NCBI GenBank assembly: GCA_963924555.1
Contig: OZ004598.1
Location: 5,430,858 to 5,494,857 of the forward strand
Direction of reading: 5' to 3'
DNA from: Crambe crambe
Taxonomy: Eukaryota; Porifera; Demospongiae; Poecilosclerida; Crambeidae
DNA: 64,000 nucleotides
A program made the translations under genes and the position numbers. Shown piece by piece: positions 1 through 13,366 of this stretch (positions are counted from its first letter, which is position 1; each line of letters begins with the position of its first letter). The notes beneath the pieces are model-generated. The model ran no database searches and was not told where the DNA came from. It saw only the letters and a program-made list of their open reading frames with translations.

Positions 1-2234
1 CCTGACCTTACAACCATCCAGGAATTCATCTCCTGCTATGTCAGGAATCTTGAAGGACTCCAGAGCTGTCGCCCACTCTGGAAATGATTTCTGATTGGTC
101 GGTCTTCCCCGGCCCTGTCCTTTAGCCACACCTTGTTCTGTAGTGGCATATTCTTGCTCAGGCATACAGTAACCAACAGTGACGCTGTCATTAAACCAAT
201 CAGGATCCACACAGTAAATCTTCCACTCCCGTGCGAATTTGTACTTTGTACCTGCAAACCACATGACTATGATACGGAATAATCACATGGAAGAACCTCT
301 AATCACACGACTATGATACAGAAGAACCTCTAATCACATGACTATGATACAGAAGAACCTCCAATCACATGAAAGAACCTCTAATCACATGACTAAGAAC
401 CTCTAATCACATGACTATGATAGCTCTGATACAGGACATTTCGAAGAAGACACACCTCAAACAAAGGATAATCTAAACATACCTCTGTTTATACACTCTA
501 TAGAAAATAAACCTCCAAAAGAGGACAACCTCTCTTTAAAGGACAAGGATGGGTCCCAAGTGGGTCCATTGTTCGGAGGTTTTATTGTATTACTAATTTT
601 GAGCCAACTGACTTGTTTTGCTGCCCACGAGTAAATGGGTGCACACTCCTTTGGTGAGTTCCCCTGAATAGTTTCCCCCATTCTTCTGACATGCCTCCTT
701 CACTTTCTGCCGGAGTCCCTCATCGAGCCCTGTCACTGTGATGGTGCATCCGGTAAAGGGTAGACAGCGATGCTGGGAGAGAACAGACTGGCTTTTAGCA
801 TCGACGGAGTGTGAGAGCCCTTCCTGCCAGCACCACTCCACCCACGATGGACGAAGTATTGGCAGTGAGTATTGACGAGCCACATGGTACTTAGTACTCC
901 CAACCTCACCAGCTATCAAGTGGGTCACCTGACAATCACACACAATGATGCAGGGTCATTATGAAATGCTGTGTGGTTTGAACTCACTCGTCTGGTGAGG
1001 TTTCCCTCTACTCGTCCTCCCATCAGTTTCACCAGCTGGACCAACCTTTCCTAATGAAGTGAGAAGTCGTGTAACTACATAGCCATTTGGTGGGATATTT
1101 CCCGTGGTTTTAACAGTCAAAAGTGAACCGAGGCATCATGTTGAATGTTTAGATTCACATTTATTGGTCTCATAAAAGAATTGGCCAGAAATTCCCCAAG
1201 TCTATAGCCTTGGTAAAAGTCTGAAAAATGGCTGAAAATTTTTTGCGACCCATTTGAATTTTAACACTCTAAAATGAACCTAGACATCATGCTGAATGCT
1301 TAGATTCACATTTGAGTGTTATTGGTCTCTAAAAATTTAACCATTTTTTTCGCAAGTCTATTATAACCTTTAAAAAAAATTTTTTTTTTAAACGGCTGAA
1401 ATTTTTTTGCGACCAATTTGAATTTTAACAGTCAAAAGTGAATCATGATGTTTAGATTCACATTTGAGTGTCAATGGTCTCACAAAAAATTTCCCACTCC
1501 CCAGCCTAAGGAACATTAACCGAGTGACAATACATATACTCACCCTGGTCTTCTTAGTGCCCGCTTGAGTGAAACAAGCCACCACTCCATGCATGGCCAT
1601 GCTGAAGACAGGTTGCAGACTAGTTGGCAAGGGCTGCATACAATCATAGTGCATTGTACATAATGATAGGATCAACCCTCTTATTCATACATAGTTCAAA
1701 AGACATCTCAGGGAGGTGTGGCCTGTTTGATTAGGGAATGTATCTGCAAATTCTGTTACATTAATTTTCGAGATGAGATGGATGACAGATATCATTAATT
1801 TTTTAATGAAAGGGATTTACTACAATGATTATGTAATGACATACCCATCCATGTTCAATGTGTGCCAAGATTACCAGTGGTCCAACAATCCTACAGTATA
1901 TCGAATATAAACATGGAGGGGTGCTGTCAGTTCAAGTTTGTATTTAATTATTAGCAACTTACCTGCACTTTCCAACCAGCGATTTGTACTGGATACTATC
2001 AAACACCCCCAGGACATAAATACATTCCTTTTCCACTGTTACTTCACCCTCATCCACCCACAGCAGCTCCATTCCTTTCTGCTGCAGAGCCTAAAAGTTA
2101 CAGACAACAGGTGTGAAAAGTTTATAACATGGCTACATAAAAGGTCCTAAATGCACTATGACCTCTGCTGCCTCCTTCATCAAGTTTTCTTCCTCTTTGG
2201 ACCTGACAAACCTCAGGAAACCGGTGCTTTGCAT
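1..2234 (-). CDS. TOPBP1: TOPBP1, N-terminal part (cut by left edge)
   Basis: DNA topoisomerase II-binding protein 1 is a multi-BRCT scaffold for replication initiation (the animal counterpart of yeast Dpb11) and ATR activation. Read on the minus strand, the exons are about 2234-2163, 2090-1963, 1633-1544, 1051-990, 936 to about 630, and about 252 to beyond the left edge. They give a short N-terminal helix-rich lead (MQSTGFLRFVRSKEEENL), a BRCT0-like stretch, then BRCT1 with VTHLIAGEVGSTKYHVA and LRPSWVEWCW, and BRCT2 with GVCTHLLVG and WKIYCVDPDWFNDSV. The final exon ends in FLDGCKV, which starts the next BRCT region. The ATG at 2234 joins in frame to exon 2 and matches the human N-terminus in pattern. 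The gene is divergent from RPP40 with 159 bases between the start codons. Identity is secure; the exact start is likely but unproven. Confidence 0.9.
265..421. repeat. Imperfect minisatellite in TOPBP1 intron
   Basis: About five imperfect copies of a roughly 30-base unit built from AATCACATGACTATGATA and GAAGAACCTCT lie between two BRCT exons of TOPBP1. Copies differ by small deletions, so this is an ageing tandem repeat with no coding content. Confidence 0.8.
1107..1497. repeat. Palindrome-rich interspersed repeat, copy A (TOPBP1 intron)
   Basis: Three imperfect copies of a roughly 165-base unit fill the TOPBP1 intron. Each has a hairpin core in which GTGAATCTAGGCATCATG is followed by GAATGCTTAGATTCAC, flanked by TTTTAACA and TGTTAATGGTCTCA-like arms, then AAATTTCCCAAGTCTATAGCC. 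The same unit recurs in introns of HYDIN (about 37505-37672) and INTS8 (about 55811-56395). There is no open reading frame. It looks like a non-autonomous element or a dispersed satellite. Confidence 0.75.
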
Positions 2235-2372
2235 GCTCGAACATGTGTTGATAGTAGCTTCTTCTGAAGTGAGGAGTTAGCTCATAGCAGCTGCGCGCCT
2301 GTTATATACCATGTACCGCAGAGGGTGATGTTTCTATATGATGCGCACCCGAGCTAGCTCTCCTTCTGCGAA

Positions 2373-2383
2373 GACCCTTTACC
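2373..2383 (+). promoter_or_regulatory. GACCCTTTACC word in TOPBP1/RPP40 shared promoter
   Basis: The exact 11-mer ends 10 bases before the RPP40 ATG. The same word lies just upstream of NDUFAF6 (twice) and ATMIN, and variants occur in two more divergent promoters. Its function is unknown; a core-promoter or 5'UTR element is an inference from position. Confidence 0.4.
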
Positions 2384-2393
2384 AGCTTCTGCT

Positions 2394-3817
2394 ATGGCCA
2401 TTACTCTGCCCTCTTTGGTCAGTCCTAAGAGCCAATTATGGCTAAAAAAGGGAGACTCAGAGAAGCAGTGGAATTTACTGGAGAAGACTATCAGAGACCA
2501 CCCTTTCAATCATGCTGTAAAAACACCAATTATTTAGTTTAATAATCATCTGGTCTCAATAGGTGGAGATATTTCTTCCAGGATGCAACTCTCTCCCAGA
2601 CTCTTTCTCCTCCGCACCTGCTCCCTTCTACTACCACTCCCATCTCCCTCTCAGCCACTTCCTCCAGCCACACCTCCTGTCCCGATATTTCCATGGCAAC
2701 AAGAGATTGTACAACCCACCTTCAGTGCTCTCTATTGGAAGAAGAATAGACATTGATAATGTATTTTCCATAATACCTCCAGGTGGGAATATCCCCTTTA
2801 TTAGTGACAAAATAAAAGAGTATTTTCTCTTATAGGGAAACTTATGATGTCAGTGGATAAAGATATGTATGAGCAGCTAGGACTTCAGGGAACACATTCT
2901 CGTTACCTAAAGCACCGTTATTGTGAGTTGGGTACTTGTCAATCCTTTCCAGTATGTTATGTCGTGCATGCAGTGGTTGAGGTGGACTTAAGTTCTGGAG
3001 CATTCTGTCCCGGGAAACCTGGTTATGAGCGAGTGAAAAGGTGTGTTACAGACAGGCTGCAGCTGGAGGCCGACTATATCCTCACTTGGGAAAATTCTGG
3101 TAATCAAGGGGATGAGGTCTAGACGTAGATAAGAGTGTGGCCTACGTATGTATGTATGTGTGTGCTTCACCTGATTGTGTCTAATATGTGTTGGTACATG
3201 TTTGTCTAGATGCTGAAGTACAGGCTCAGTTCATTGAGGACTTTATGGCTACAAAATGTGGCAATTCTGCTAGCCAGGAAGTTCTGGATGATTTCCTCTT
3301 GCCTCTGATTAGTGGGGACTCTCCCCATGGTCTCCATGACAATGGGGAGACAGTTTCTTGTAGTGCGGAGGAGATGCACACATGGTTGGGTGCTGTCTCA
3401 TGTGGAATTCAAGTTTACAGTGGGGGAGTCCCTGGTGATTATGTCTCTACATTCACACCCCCAGAACCCCATTCCTTATATCAGTATGGAATCCGGACCA
3501 GATGGACTGGAATGGTGTCATCACAACACATTTTCCATCTGCTACAGTGTATCAGGTATGACAAGAATATAATATTGATGGAGAGAAATACCCCTGGACC
3601 CCTGTAATCTGAGTTCGTTTGCAGTTGTTCCCTTGAAGCAAATGCAGATTTGCCCTGGGCAAGCCTGAGTGTGTGGGGGTTTGAGGATGCCCCTGTCTCT
3701 TGGAGGACTAATGAGCATGGATGGCACCAATCAGGAGACAACCACTACAACATTGTACTATTTAGAACAGGTCAGTACTGGATCCTCACCTCCTTAGGAA
3801 CTCATGACATCATATAG
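2394..3817 (+). CDS. RPP40: RPP40, RNase P/MRP protein subunit p40
   Basis: Protein subunit of nuclear ribonuclease P and RNase MRP, which mature tRNA 5' ends and pre-rRNA. Five exons (2394-2516, 2563-2782, 2836-3099, 3210-3555, 3625-3817) have canonical GT-AG borders and sum to 381 residues, close to the human length of 363. Landmarks shared with human RPP40 are SVDKDMYEQLGLQG (human LDKDTYEETGLQG), HTWLGAVSCG followed by YVSTFTPPEP, and PWASLSVWGFEDAPVSW with NEHGW near the C-terminus, ending in YWILTSLGTHDII. The start codon opens a frame that runs to the first donor. RPP40 shares its promoter with TOPBP1. The next gene downstream is convergent, 144 bases away. Confidence 0.93.
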
Positions 3818-3961
3818 AATCAACGTCATTACACAAAGCATGGCGGCTGTCAAGAAATCAAGAAATAGATTATACCTCTATAAATTTCACTTCAAAATTG
3901 ATGAAGAGAATTCTGAATTCAGTTGGAAATTCTTTTTCCTAGTGTGAGAATGTAGTGATGA

Positions 3962-5074
3962 TTAGTGTCTTAGTGATCTCAGCTTGCTGGCGTGTTTCAC
4001 TTTGTTTGGCTGCCAGAGTGGCTCAGGGTTCCCATTAGCTCCGCCCATCCCTGCTCCGAGGAAGGGCGTGACTACAGGAACATGTATGGAGTCCCCTTCC
4101 AGTGCCCCATTTGCCCCCATCTGCTTGTAGGTACTTCTCATATGCAGATGCTTTGAACTGGTTTGACCTTGTGAAGACAAGTAAGGTAATCGAAAGTTTG
4201 TCATATTTCCAGATGGCAAAGGTGGCTGTATTTTCAATACTGAATCTTTCATTGTAAGCTCTGTCCTTCTTCCTTCCATGGTTTCCATGGTTTCCATAAT
4301 ATTAGGGGTGGGGCAGGGGGCAGGGTGGTGGGGAGCAACCATTTCAGAGTTCAAAGTGCACCATTCGAGTGGTTTTCGTCTTTTGGTTTTTCTGTGTGGA
4401 TGAAGCTGTTGGAGTTGGTGTGGACTTTGGAGATGTGCAAGCGTTGGTGTGCTCTGGCTCTTACCTGCAGTCACTCTAGCTCCTTTATCCAGGTCGTGGA
4501 TGGCCTTGGGATCCACTCCAACCCCTTCCAGATTGAGATACTTGAAATTCCCTTCGCTCATTGCACGTAACCTGTTCTCAATAATAATTTGTTCGATAAG
4601 CACCTCAGGCTTCAACTGCATGGAAATGATTCTGGCTAGATCGTTTCGTGCCTTAGTGTCCATCTGGTTTGCAAAGCGGTAAGGGAGAACTGGATCCAAG
4701 TACACTGGTTGGGGATACTGAAGTAGTTGTGTTGGTCTTTGTAGTGACGATGAAGGAGAGGCATGATTTGTGATATTAACCTGAGCATCCTTGCTGAATT
4801 CTTTGGGGTAAGTGTATGAAAAGAATTCATCTAACTCTCCAGTCATGTAGTTTTCTGGTCTCTCACTCTCTTCAACAATGCTGTGGACCAAATACTTTGA
4901 TCGTGAGCTCTGGTGCCTTCTTGTTTTCTTGCTGTTTTGAAATGAAGCATAATTGTATTTTGCATTCGGCTTGATACACTCCCAGCCAGTTATGCCAAAG
5001 TCTTCTGGTCCGTTCTGTACCTTGATATAAGGCTCACAACTCTGAGATAGTAAATATTTCACTCCTGGCTGCAT
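3962..5074 (-). CDS. Unrecognised intronless gene, 370 residues
   Basis: A single open frame from an ATG at 5074 to the stop at 3962. I do not recognise the family. The N-terminal part (residues about 1-35) contains EPYIKVQNGPEDFGITGWEC. A middle part (about 130-190) with PVLPYRFANQMDTKARNDLA and PEVLIEQIIIENRLRAMSEG looks folded and helical. The C-terminal half is rich in H, P, Q, S and K, with a basic cluster HRKTKRRKP and the short repeat METMETMEG, and looks disordered. There is no signal peptide or TM segment. A donor-like CTGCAG-GTAAGA near 4464 could mean part of the 3' half is intronic, but the frame stays open throughout. It is divergent from NDUFAF6 with 263 bases between starts. 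Confidence 0.65.
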   Translation of the reverse strand: MQPGVKYLLSQSCEPYIKVQNGPEDFGITGWECIKPNAKYNYASFQNSKKTRRHQSSRSKYLVHSIVEESERPENYMTGELDEFFSYTYPKEFSKDAQVNITNHASPSSSLQRPTQLLQYPQPVYLDPVLPYRFANQMDTKARNDLARIISMQLKPEVLIEQIIIENRLRAMSEGNFKYLNLEGVGVDPKAIHDLDKGARVTAGKSQSTPTLAHLQSPHQLQQLHPHRKTKRRKPLEWCTLNSEMVAPHHPAPCPTPNIMETMETMEGRRTELTMKDSVLKIQPPLPSGNMTNFRLPYLSSQGQTSSKHLHMRSTYKQMGANGALEGDSIHVPVVTPFLGAGMGGANGNPEPLWQPNKVKHASKLRSLRH

Positions 5075-5286
5075 TATTTTTTTTGGAAGTCCAGACCAGC
5101 CCCACCCCCTTTTTTACATTTGCAGCTATTTCGTGATGAGGCCGAGGGTAGAGCTAATCGGGACTCCCAGTCTCCCAGTCTAGGTAAAAACTTGTCCGGT
5201 AATCACTTTCTTTCTGTATGATCTCTGCTCAGTAGATCTACCTAGATTTACAGGTATACCATTCCGATCGCATCGTCGACCTTGAC

Positions 5287-5326
5287 GACCCTTTACCTTT
5301 TATGATGATATGCCTGACCCTTTACC
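5287..5326 (+). promoter_or_regulatory. Double GACCCTTTACC word before NDUFAF6
   Basis: Two exact copies of the 11-mer, at 5287-5297 and 5316-5326, lie 29 bases apart in the same orientation. The second ends 11 bases before the NDUFAF6 ATG, almost the same spacing as at RPP40. This supports a positioned element rather than chance, but no factor is known to me. Confidence 0.45.
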
Positions 5327-5337
5327 TAAGTGTTGTC

Positions 5338-6826
5338 ATGCAGAGGTATTGGCTCGGGCGCCTATCTTGCAGCCCTTCCTTGCATCCCCGCGGTCAGAAG
5401 TGTAGGAACAGTTCCAACACACCTTCGGGAAAGAGATGGCAGGCCAATGTCAACGAGTATTGCTTAGACATAGTTAAGTGAGTAGTAGACCCCTCTCCTG
5501 TGACTTCCCTTACAAGAACCCTCCACCTTTCTGACCACTCCTCCCTCCTCCCTCTACAGAAAATATGATTATGACCACTATTTATGTTGTCTGTTGTTGC
5601 CACGGACAACCCAAGGAGCTGCCTTTGCAATCAGAGCATTCAATGTTGAAGTGGCTCAGATCCATGATGCAGTGAGCGAGACACAAACTGGACGCATGCG
5701 CATACAATTCTGGAGAGATCTACTTGACAGTGTCTACAAAGTAAAGTAGAGCAGGCCTTCTTCTCTTACTTGTATACTTAAATGGATGTTTAATCACAGG
5801 GGGAGCCCCCTCAGCAACCTGTTGCCATAGCACTAGCCAATGTGTGTGGTAAGAGTATTTATAAAATATTTTGTTAACACAAGTTGTGTTTTGATTAGGT
5901 CCTCCAATATCATCAACTCTCCAAGCATTGGTTTTCTCGTGTTCTGGATGCCAGGGTAAGTCATATGATTATGCACATACTGAATTGGGTATAGTCATGT
6001 GATCTGATTGTGTTATCATGTGATTTACATGGTAATGAAAGTCGTATTACATTGCAACTCTATAGGAGACGGAACTCTCCACAATGGCATACTTATCCAC
6101 TAAAGATATGGAGACTTATGCTGAAAACACCTTTTCTTCTCTTCTTTATCTCACTTTAGAAGCTACTGGTATGAGTAAAAAAAACATTCCAAATCACATT
6201 TTTAACTCCAATTATTGCCTACCTGAATGGACTAGGTGTTAGGAATGTGAATGCTGACCATGCAGCCAGCCATCTTGGTAAGAGTGAGGGCATCGTCACT
6301 CTACTTCGCTCCATTCCTTATTACAGATCCATGAGGAAAGTCATGGTTCCCATGGATATACTCATCAGGGTAACAAGAGACTTATTCCCTGGATGTCTTA
6401 TTACTCTATTTAATGCCCACTTGACTACCAGCACGGAGTAGCACAAGAGGACTTTTTGAAGAGAGATGTTTCTCAGGCTGTCCTTGATTCTGTCTTTGAT
6501 TTTGCAAGTTTGGCTCATACCCACCTAAGCAAGGTATGACTGCTGATTGCTATGGCATGTAACTATAATTATTTCCCATTTTACTTAGGCCCGATCATTA
6601 GGGAAAAACCAGGATTTATCTACCAAAAAAGTCCTCCTTCCTTCAGTGAGTCGACCCTTATCTACTTTTCAATGTAATACTGTGTAGTATTTATTAGGTG
6701 GTGTGTGAAAAGTTTCTAGAGAGGATTCAGTTGGCTGGATTTAATCCTTTTGATGCAAGTCTCACCCAAAGAGACTCCAAGTTACCTTTATTCCTTTTAT
6801 GGAGAAAACTCAAAAGAACTTTTTGA
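5338..6826 (+). CDS. NDUFAF6: NDUFAF6, complex I assembly factor 6
   Basis: Mitochondrial protein of the squalene/phytoene synthase-like fold, needed for early assembly of respiratory complex I. Exon 1 (5338-5477) encodes a short basic, Ser/Arg-rich leader ([20 protein letters not shown]) suited to mitochondrial import, then [19 protein letters not shown] across the first intron. Later exons carry [85 protein letters not shown] and [10 protein letters not shown], each closely matching human NDUFAF6. It ends with [14 protein letters not shown]. The start at 5338 gives the leader and is the only upstream in-frame ATG seen. It is divergent from the unrecognised 370-residue gene, and TOP1 follows on the same strand 524 bases on. 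Confidence 0.93.
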
Positions 6827-7350
6827 TTTAAAATTAATTCTCATCAGACATGCGCGCGCGCAATAATTAATCACTTATCAATTTCCGGTTTGTGGCATCC
6901 TTTGTCTGTGCCACTGTGTGACATTGGGACTTAGTTTTTACTCGAGCGTGTGGACTTAGTCTCTGGAGAGGCCTTGTGGCACTTAGTCATTTTTGGGGAC
7001 AAAATCTGAAAGAGCTGGTAGACTTGGTGAGTATACTAATGGTGTGTCTAAGGTCAGAAACAGCATCTTGGTGAACCGTACCGTATCTGTACGCTTGATA
7101 TAAGCAGGCTGAGCTGGCCACATCAGTGAAACACATCAATATTAAGATGAGGTTTGAAAGGTGCTGTTTCACCTTAAGGCTGTTCTCATTATTAAGAATT
7201 AATCATACCACTGGACTTACTGTATGCACAACTGTATGCTGTGTGGTAGGTATTTCATGCTATAATGTGGTAGGTATTTCATGCTATAATAATAATAATG
7301 ATATTATTAATTACACTATGTGCTTCTAGTGTACATGTGGTCTGGAGATC
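6827..7350 (+). promoter_or_regulatory. TOP1 upstream region with likely 5'UTR intron
   Basis: A non-coding gap between NDUFAF6 and the TOP1 start codon. It begins with a GCGCGCGC stretch near 6852. A strong donor (TTG-GTGAGTAT) at 7027 and an acceptor (CTTCTAG) ending at 7329, 21 bases before the ATG, suggest an untranslated first exon and a 5'UTR intron at about 7027-7329. A 24-base perfect tandem duplication lies at 7243-7290. The 5'UTR intron is inference. Confidence 0.45.
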
Positions 7351-11639
<4,289 letters not shown>

Positions 11640-11865
11640 GAGAGTATCAATTTCTATCACATTTTTTTTTTCTCTTCATGGAAGCTGCAGCACCCTCTTT
11701 AGAATTCTCTCAAGAGGTGATAATTAATAGGAGTCTAATGTTATTTTAGGGAAGAGCTCTAATGCTAAATGCAGTGTTTGTATCATTTTTCCGCTATATT
11801 ATTTTAATTATTATAAAAAAAGCTATTTATAATTATTTTTAAAAATTTGTTCCTTTATGTTTCTG

Positions 11866-13219
11866 TCAGTCATGTGACTCCTCATCACTCATGTGAGCTT
11901 GCATGCAAAATTCCAAACTAGTAGTGGAGGTGGTTTGAGTGCCAAGATCCAGACACTCGGGGGGTAGAAAGGGCACCACATCTGAGAAGAAGTCGATTGT
12001 TTGTGTTCCAAAATCTGTCCTAGATTCAAGTGGGTTCAAAGGGCAGTATAGATCGTTTGAGGATGTCTGTGTTGCTATTCCTAACAGTTGATAGGAAGTT
12101 GTTTGGGTGCCAAATTCAGCTTGATTGGAAGATGGGGAGGGAGTAGTAACAGCATAGTTCTGTTGAGTCTGACTGCTCTGACTGGCAGTCTGAGTTCCAA
12201 AATTAAGGACTTGGGTTTGACTTGGAGGGATTAAGTGGTAGTGTTGAGTCTGACAGCTCTGATTGGAGGTGTGTGTTCCAAAGAATTCTGGTTGGCTGGG
12301 GGTTGGGGTGGAAGGAGTCGTTTGACTGTGCAAAGTTTGTGAACTCTGACTGGAAGTGTGGCAAGAGGTTTGTGTCCCAAAGTTTAAGAATTCCTGGAAG
12401 TCAGTTTGAGTGGCCAAATTACTAATATCAAAGGAATTGTTCAAGCATGGAGACTGTTCGGTTTGTGTGCTAAAGTCCAGAAAGATATTTGGATGAATAT
12501 CAATGCAGTTAGAAGTATCTCTGTGGTCAATTTCCTCAAATGCTGGGTTCAATCCATCAGATGGTCTCCCATCTTTCAGGTCTGCTGGGTCAGTCTGTGT
12601 CCCAGAAGATACGACATCAGATAGCCTCACCACTTGCTTGATGATTACTGGTTCCTTATCCAGAGGTATTGAGGTGGCTATCCCTTTTCTTCTACCCCTT
12701 GGCTTTGAACCTTCAGGCAAGGAATGTTTCTTTCTTTGTGCGTGCTTATAAAGAGCATTCCTTGTTTTGAAACCTTCTCCACATGACTGGCAGCTGAAGG
12801 TCTTACCACACTCAGAGAGGTGCCTGCTGTACTCATCCCGTAAAGAGAAAGATTTCCCACAATTCTGGCAGGAATGAACTTTGTTGCCATGAATCCGCTG
12901 ATAATGCTGTTAAAATATGAACAAGCACCAAGAAGATATCTAATTATAGTACTGTGTATAGGCTTACCTGCTTTAGTTGTCCAAGCCTTGGAAATGGTTT
13001 TCTTCCACTTTTACTCCTCTCACAACTTTCCACAGGGCAGTAGAAAAGATAGCTTCTCGTGCGAGAACTGAGCTGTTTGCCTTGGTGGTGCTTAGTGACG
13101 TGCATGTGGAGTTGAGAGGAGGCCTGGAATAGCTTCCCACAGCCCTCAACGGTGCACACAGATCCGTTACTCTCGATTTTCAGCTCTTCTTCAACAGGCA
13201 CAATCTCCACTTTGCTCAT
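11866..13219 (-). CDS. ATMIN: ATMIN/ASCIZ, zinc-finger factor with TQT array
   Basis: In vertebrates, ATMIN (ASCIZ) is an ATM-interacting zinc-finger transcription factor that drives DYNLL1 (dynein light chain LC8) expression and is itself bound by LC8 at many TQT motifs. Two exons (13219-12968 and 12906-11866) give about 430 residues. The N-terminus has four zinc-finger-like units beginning CTVEGCGKLF and YCPVESCERS, then CQNCGKSFSLRDEYSRHLSE and CGKTFSCQSCGEGF, in the same order and spacing as human ATMIN. The C-terminal 280 residues are disordered and carry nine TQT motifs (GTQTD, STQTE, ATQTD, GTQTS, GTQTA, GTQTT, ATQTS, GTQTI, GTQTT) plus three SQT/CQT variants. It is divergent from SS18 with 147 bases between starts. 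Confidence 0.9.
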
Positions 13220-13249
13220 GATAATTAGTCAGGTCAAAGGTTACAAATT

Positions 13250-13260
13250 GGTAAAGGGTC
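13250..13260 (-). promoter_or_regulatory. GACCCTTTACC word before ATMIN
   Basis: An exact copy of the 11-mer on the minus strand (GGTAAAGGGTC on the plus strand), 30 bases upstream of the ATMIN ATG within the ATMIN/SS18 shared promoter. Its orientation matches the direction of ATMIN transcription, as at RPP40 and NDUFAF6. Confidence 0.4.
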
Positions 13261-13366
13261 GATAGGGTTATACACGCGACAATAAGCCAAGAAGCCAAGA
13301 AGAATGAATCTTTTAGAAGGAGCTAATCTTGATTTGGACTGATTCATACTAGTCTGAAGCGGTAAG

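Noticed and set aside
265-421. Possible CRISPR-like array
   Set aside because: The units are contiguous and imperfect with no unique spacers, and the host is an animal genome; it is an intronic minisatellite.
752-762. GGTAAAGGGTA as another promoter word
   Set aside because: It lies inside a TOPBP1 BRCT exon and has a mismatch at its last base; coding constraint explains it.
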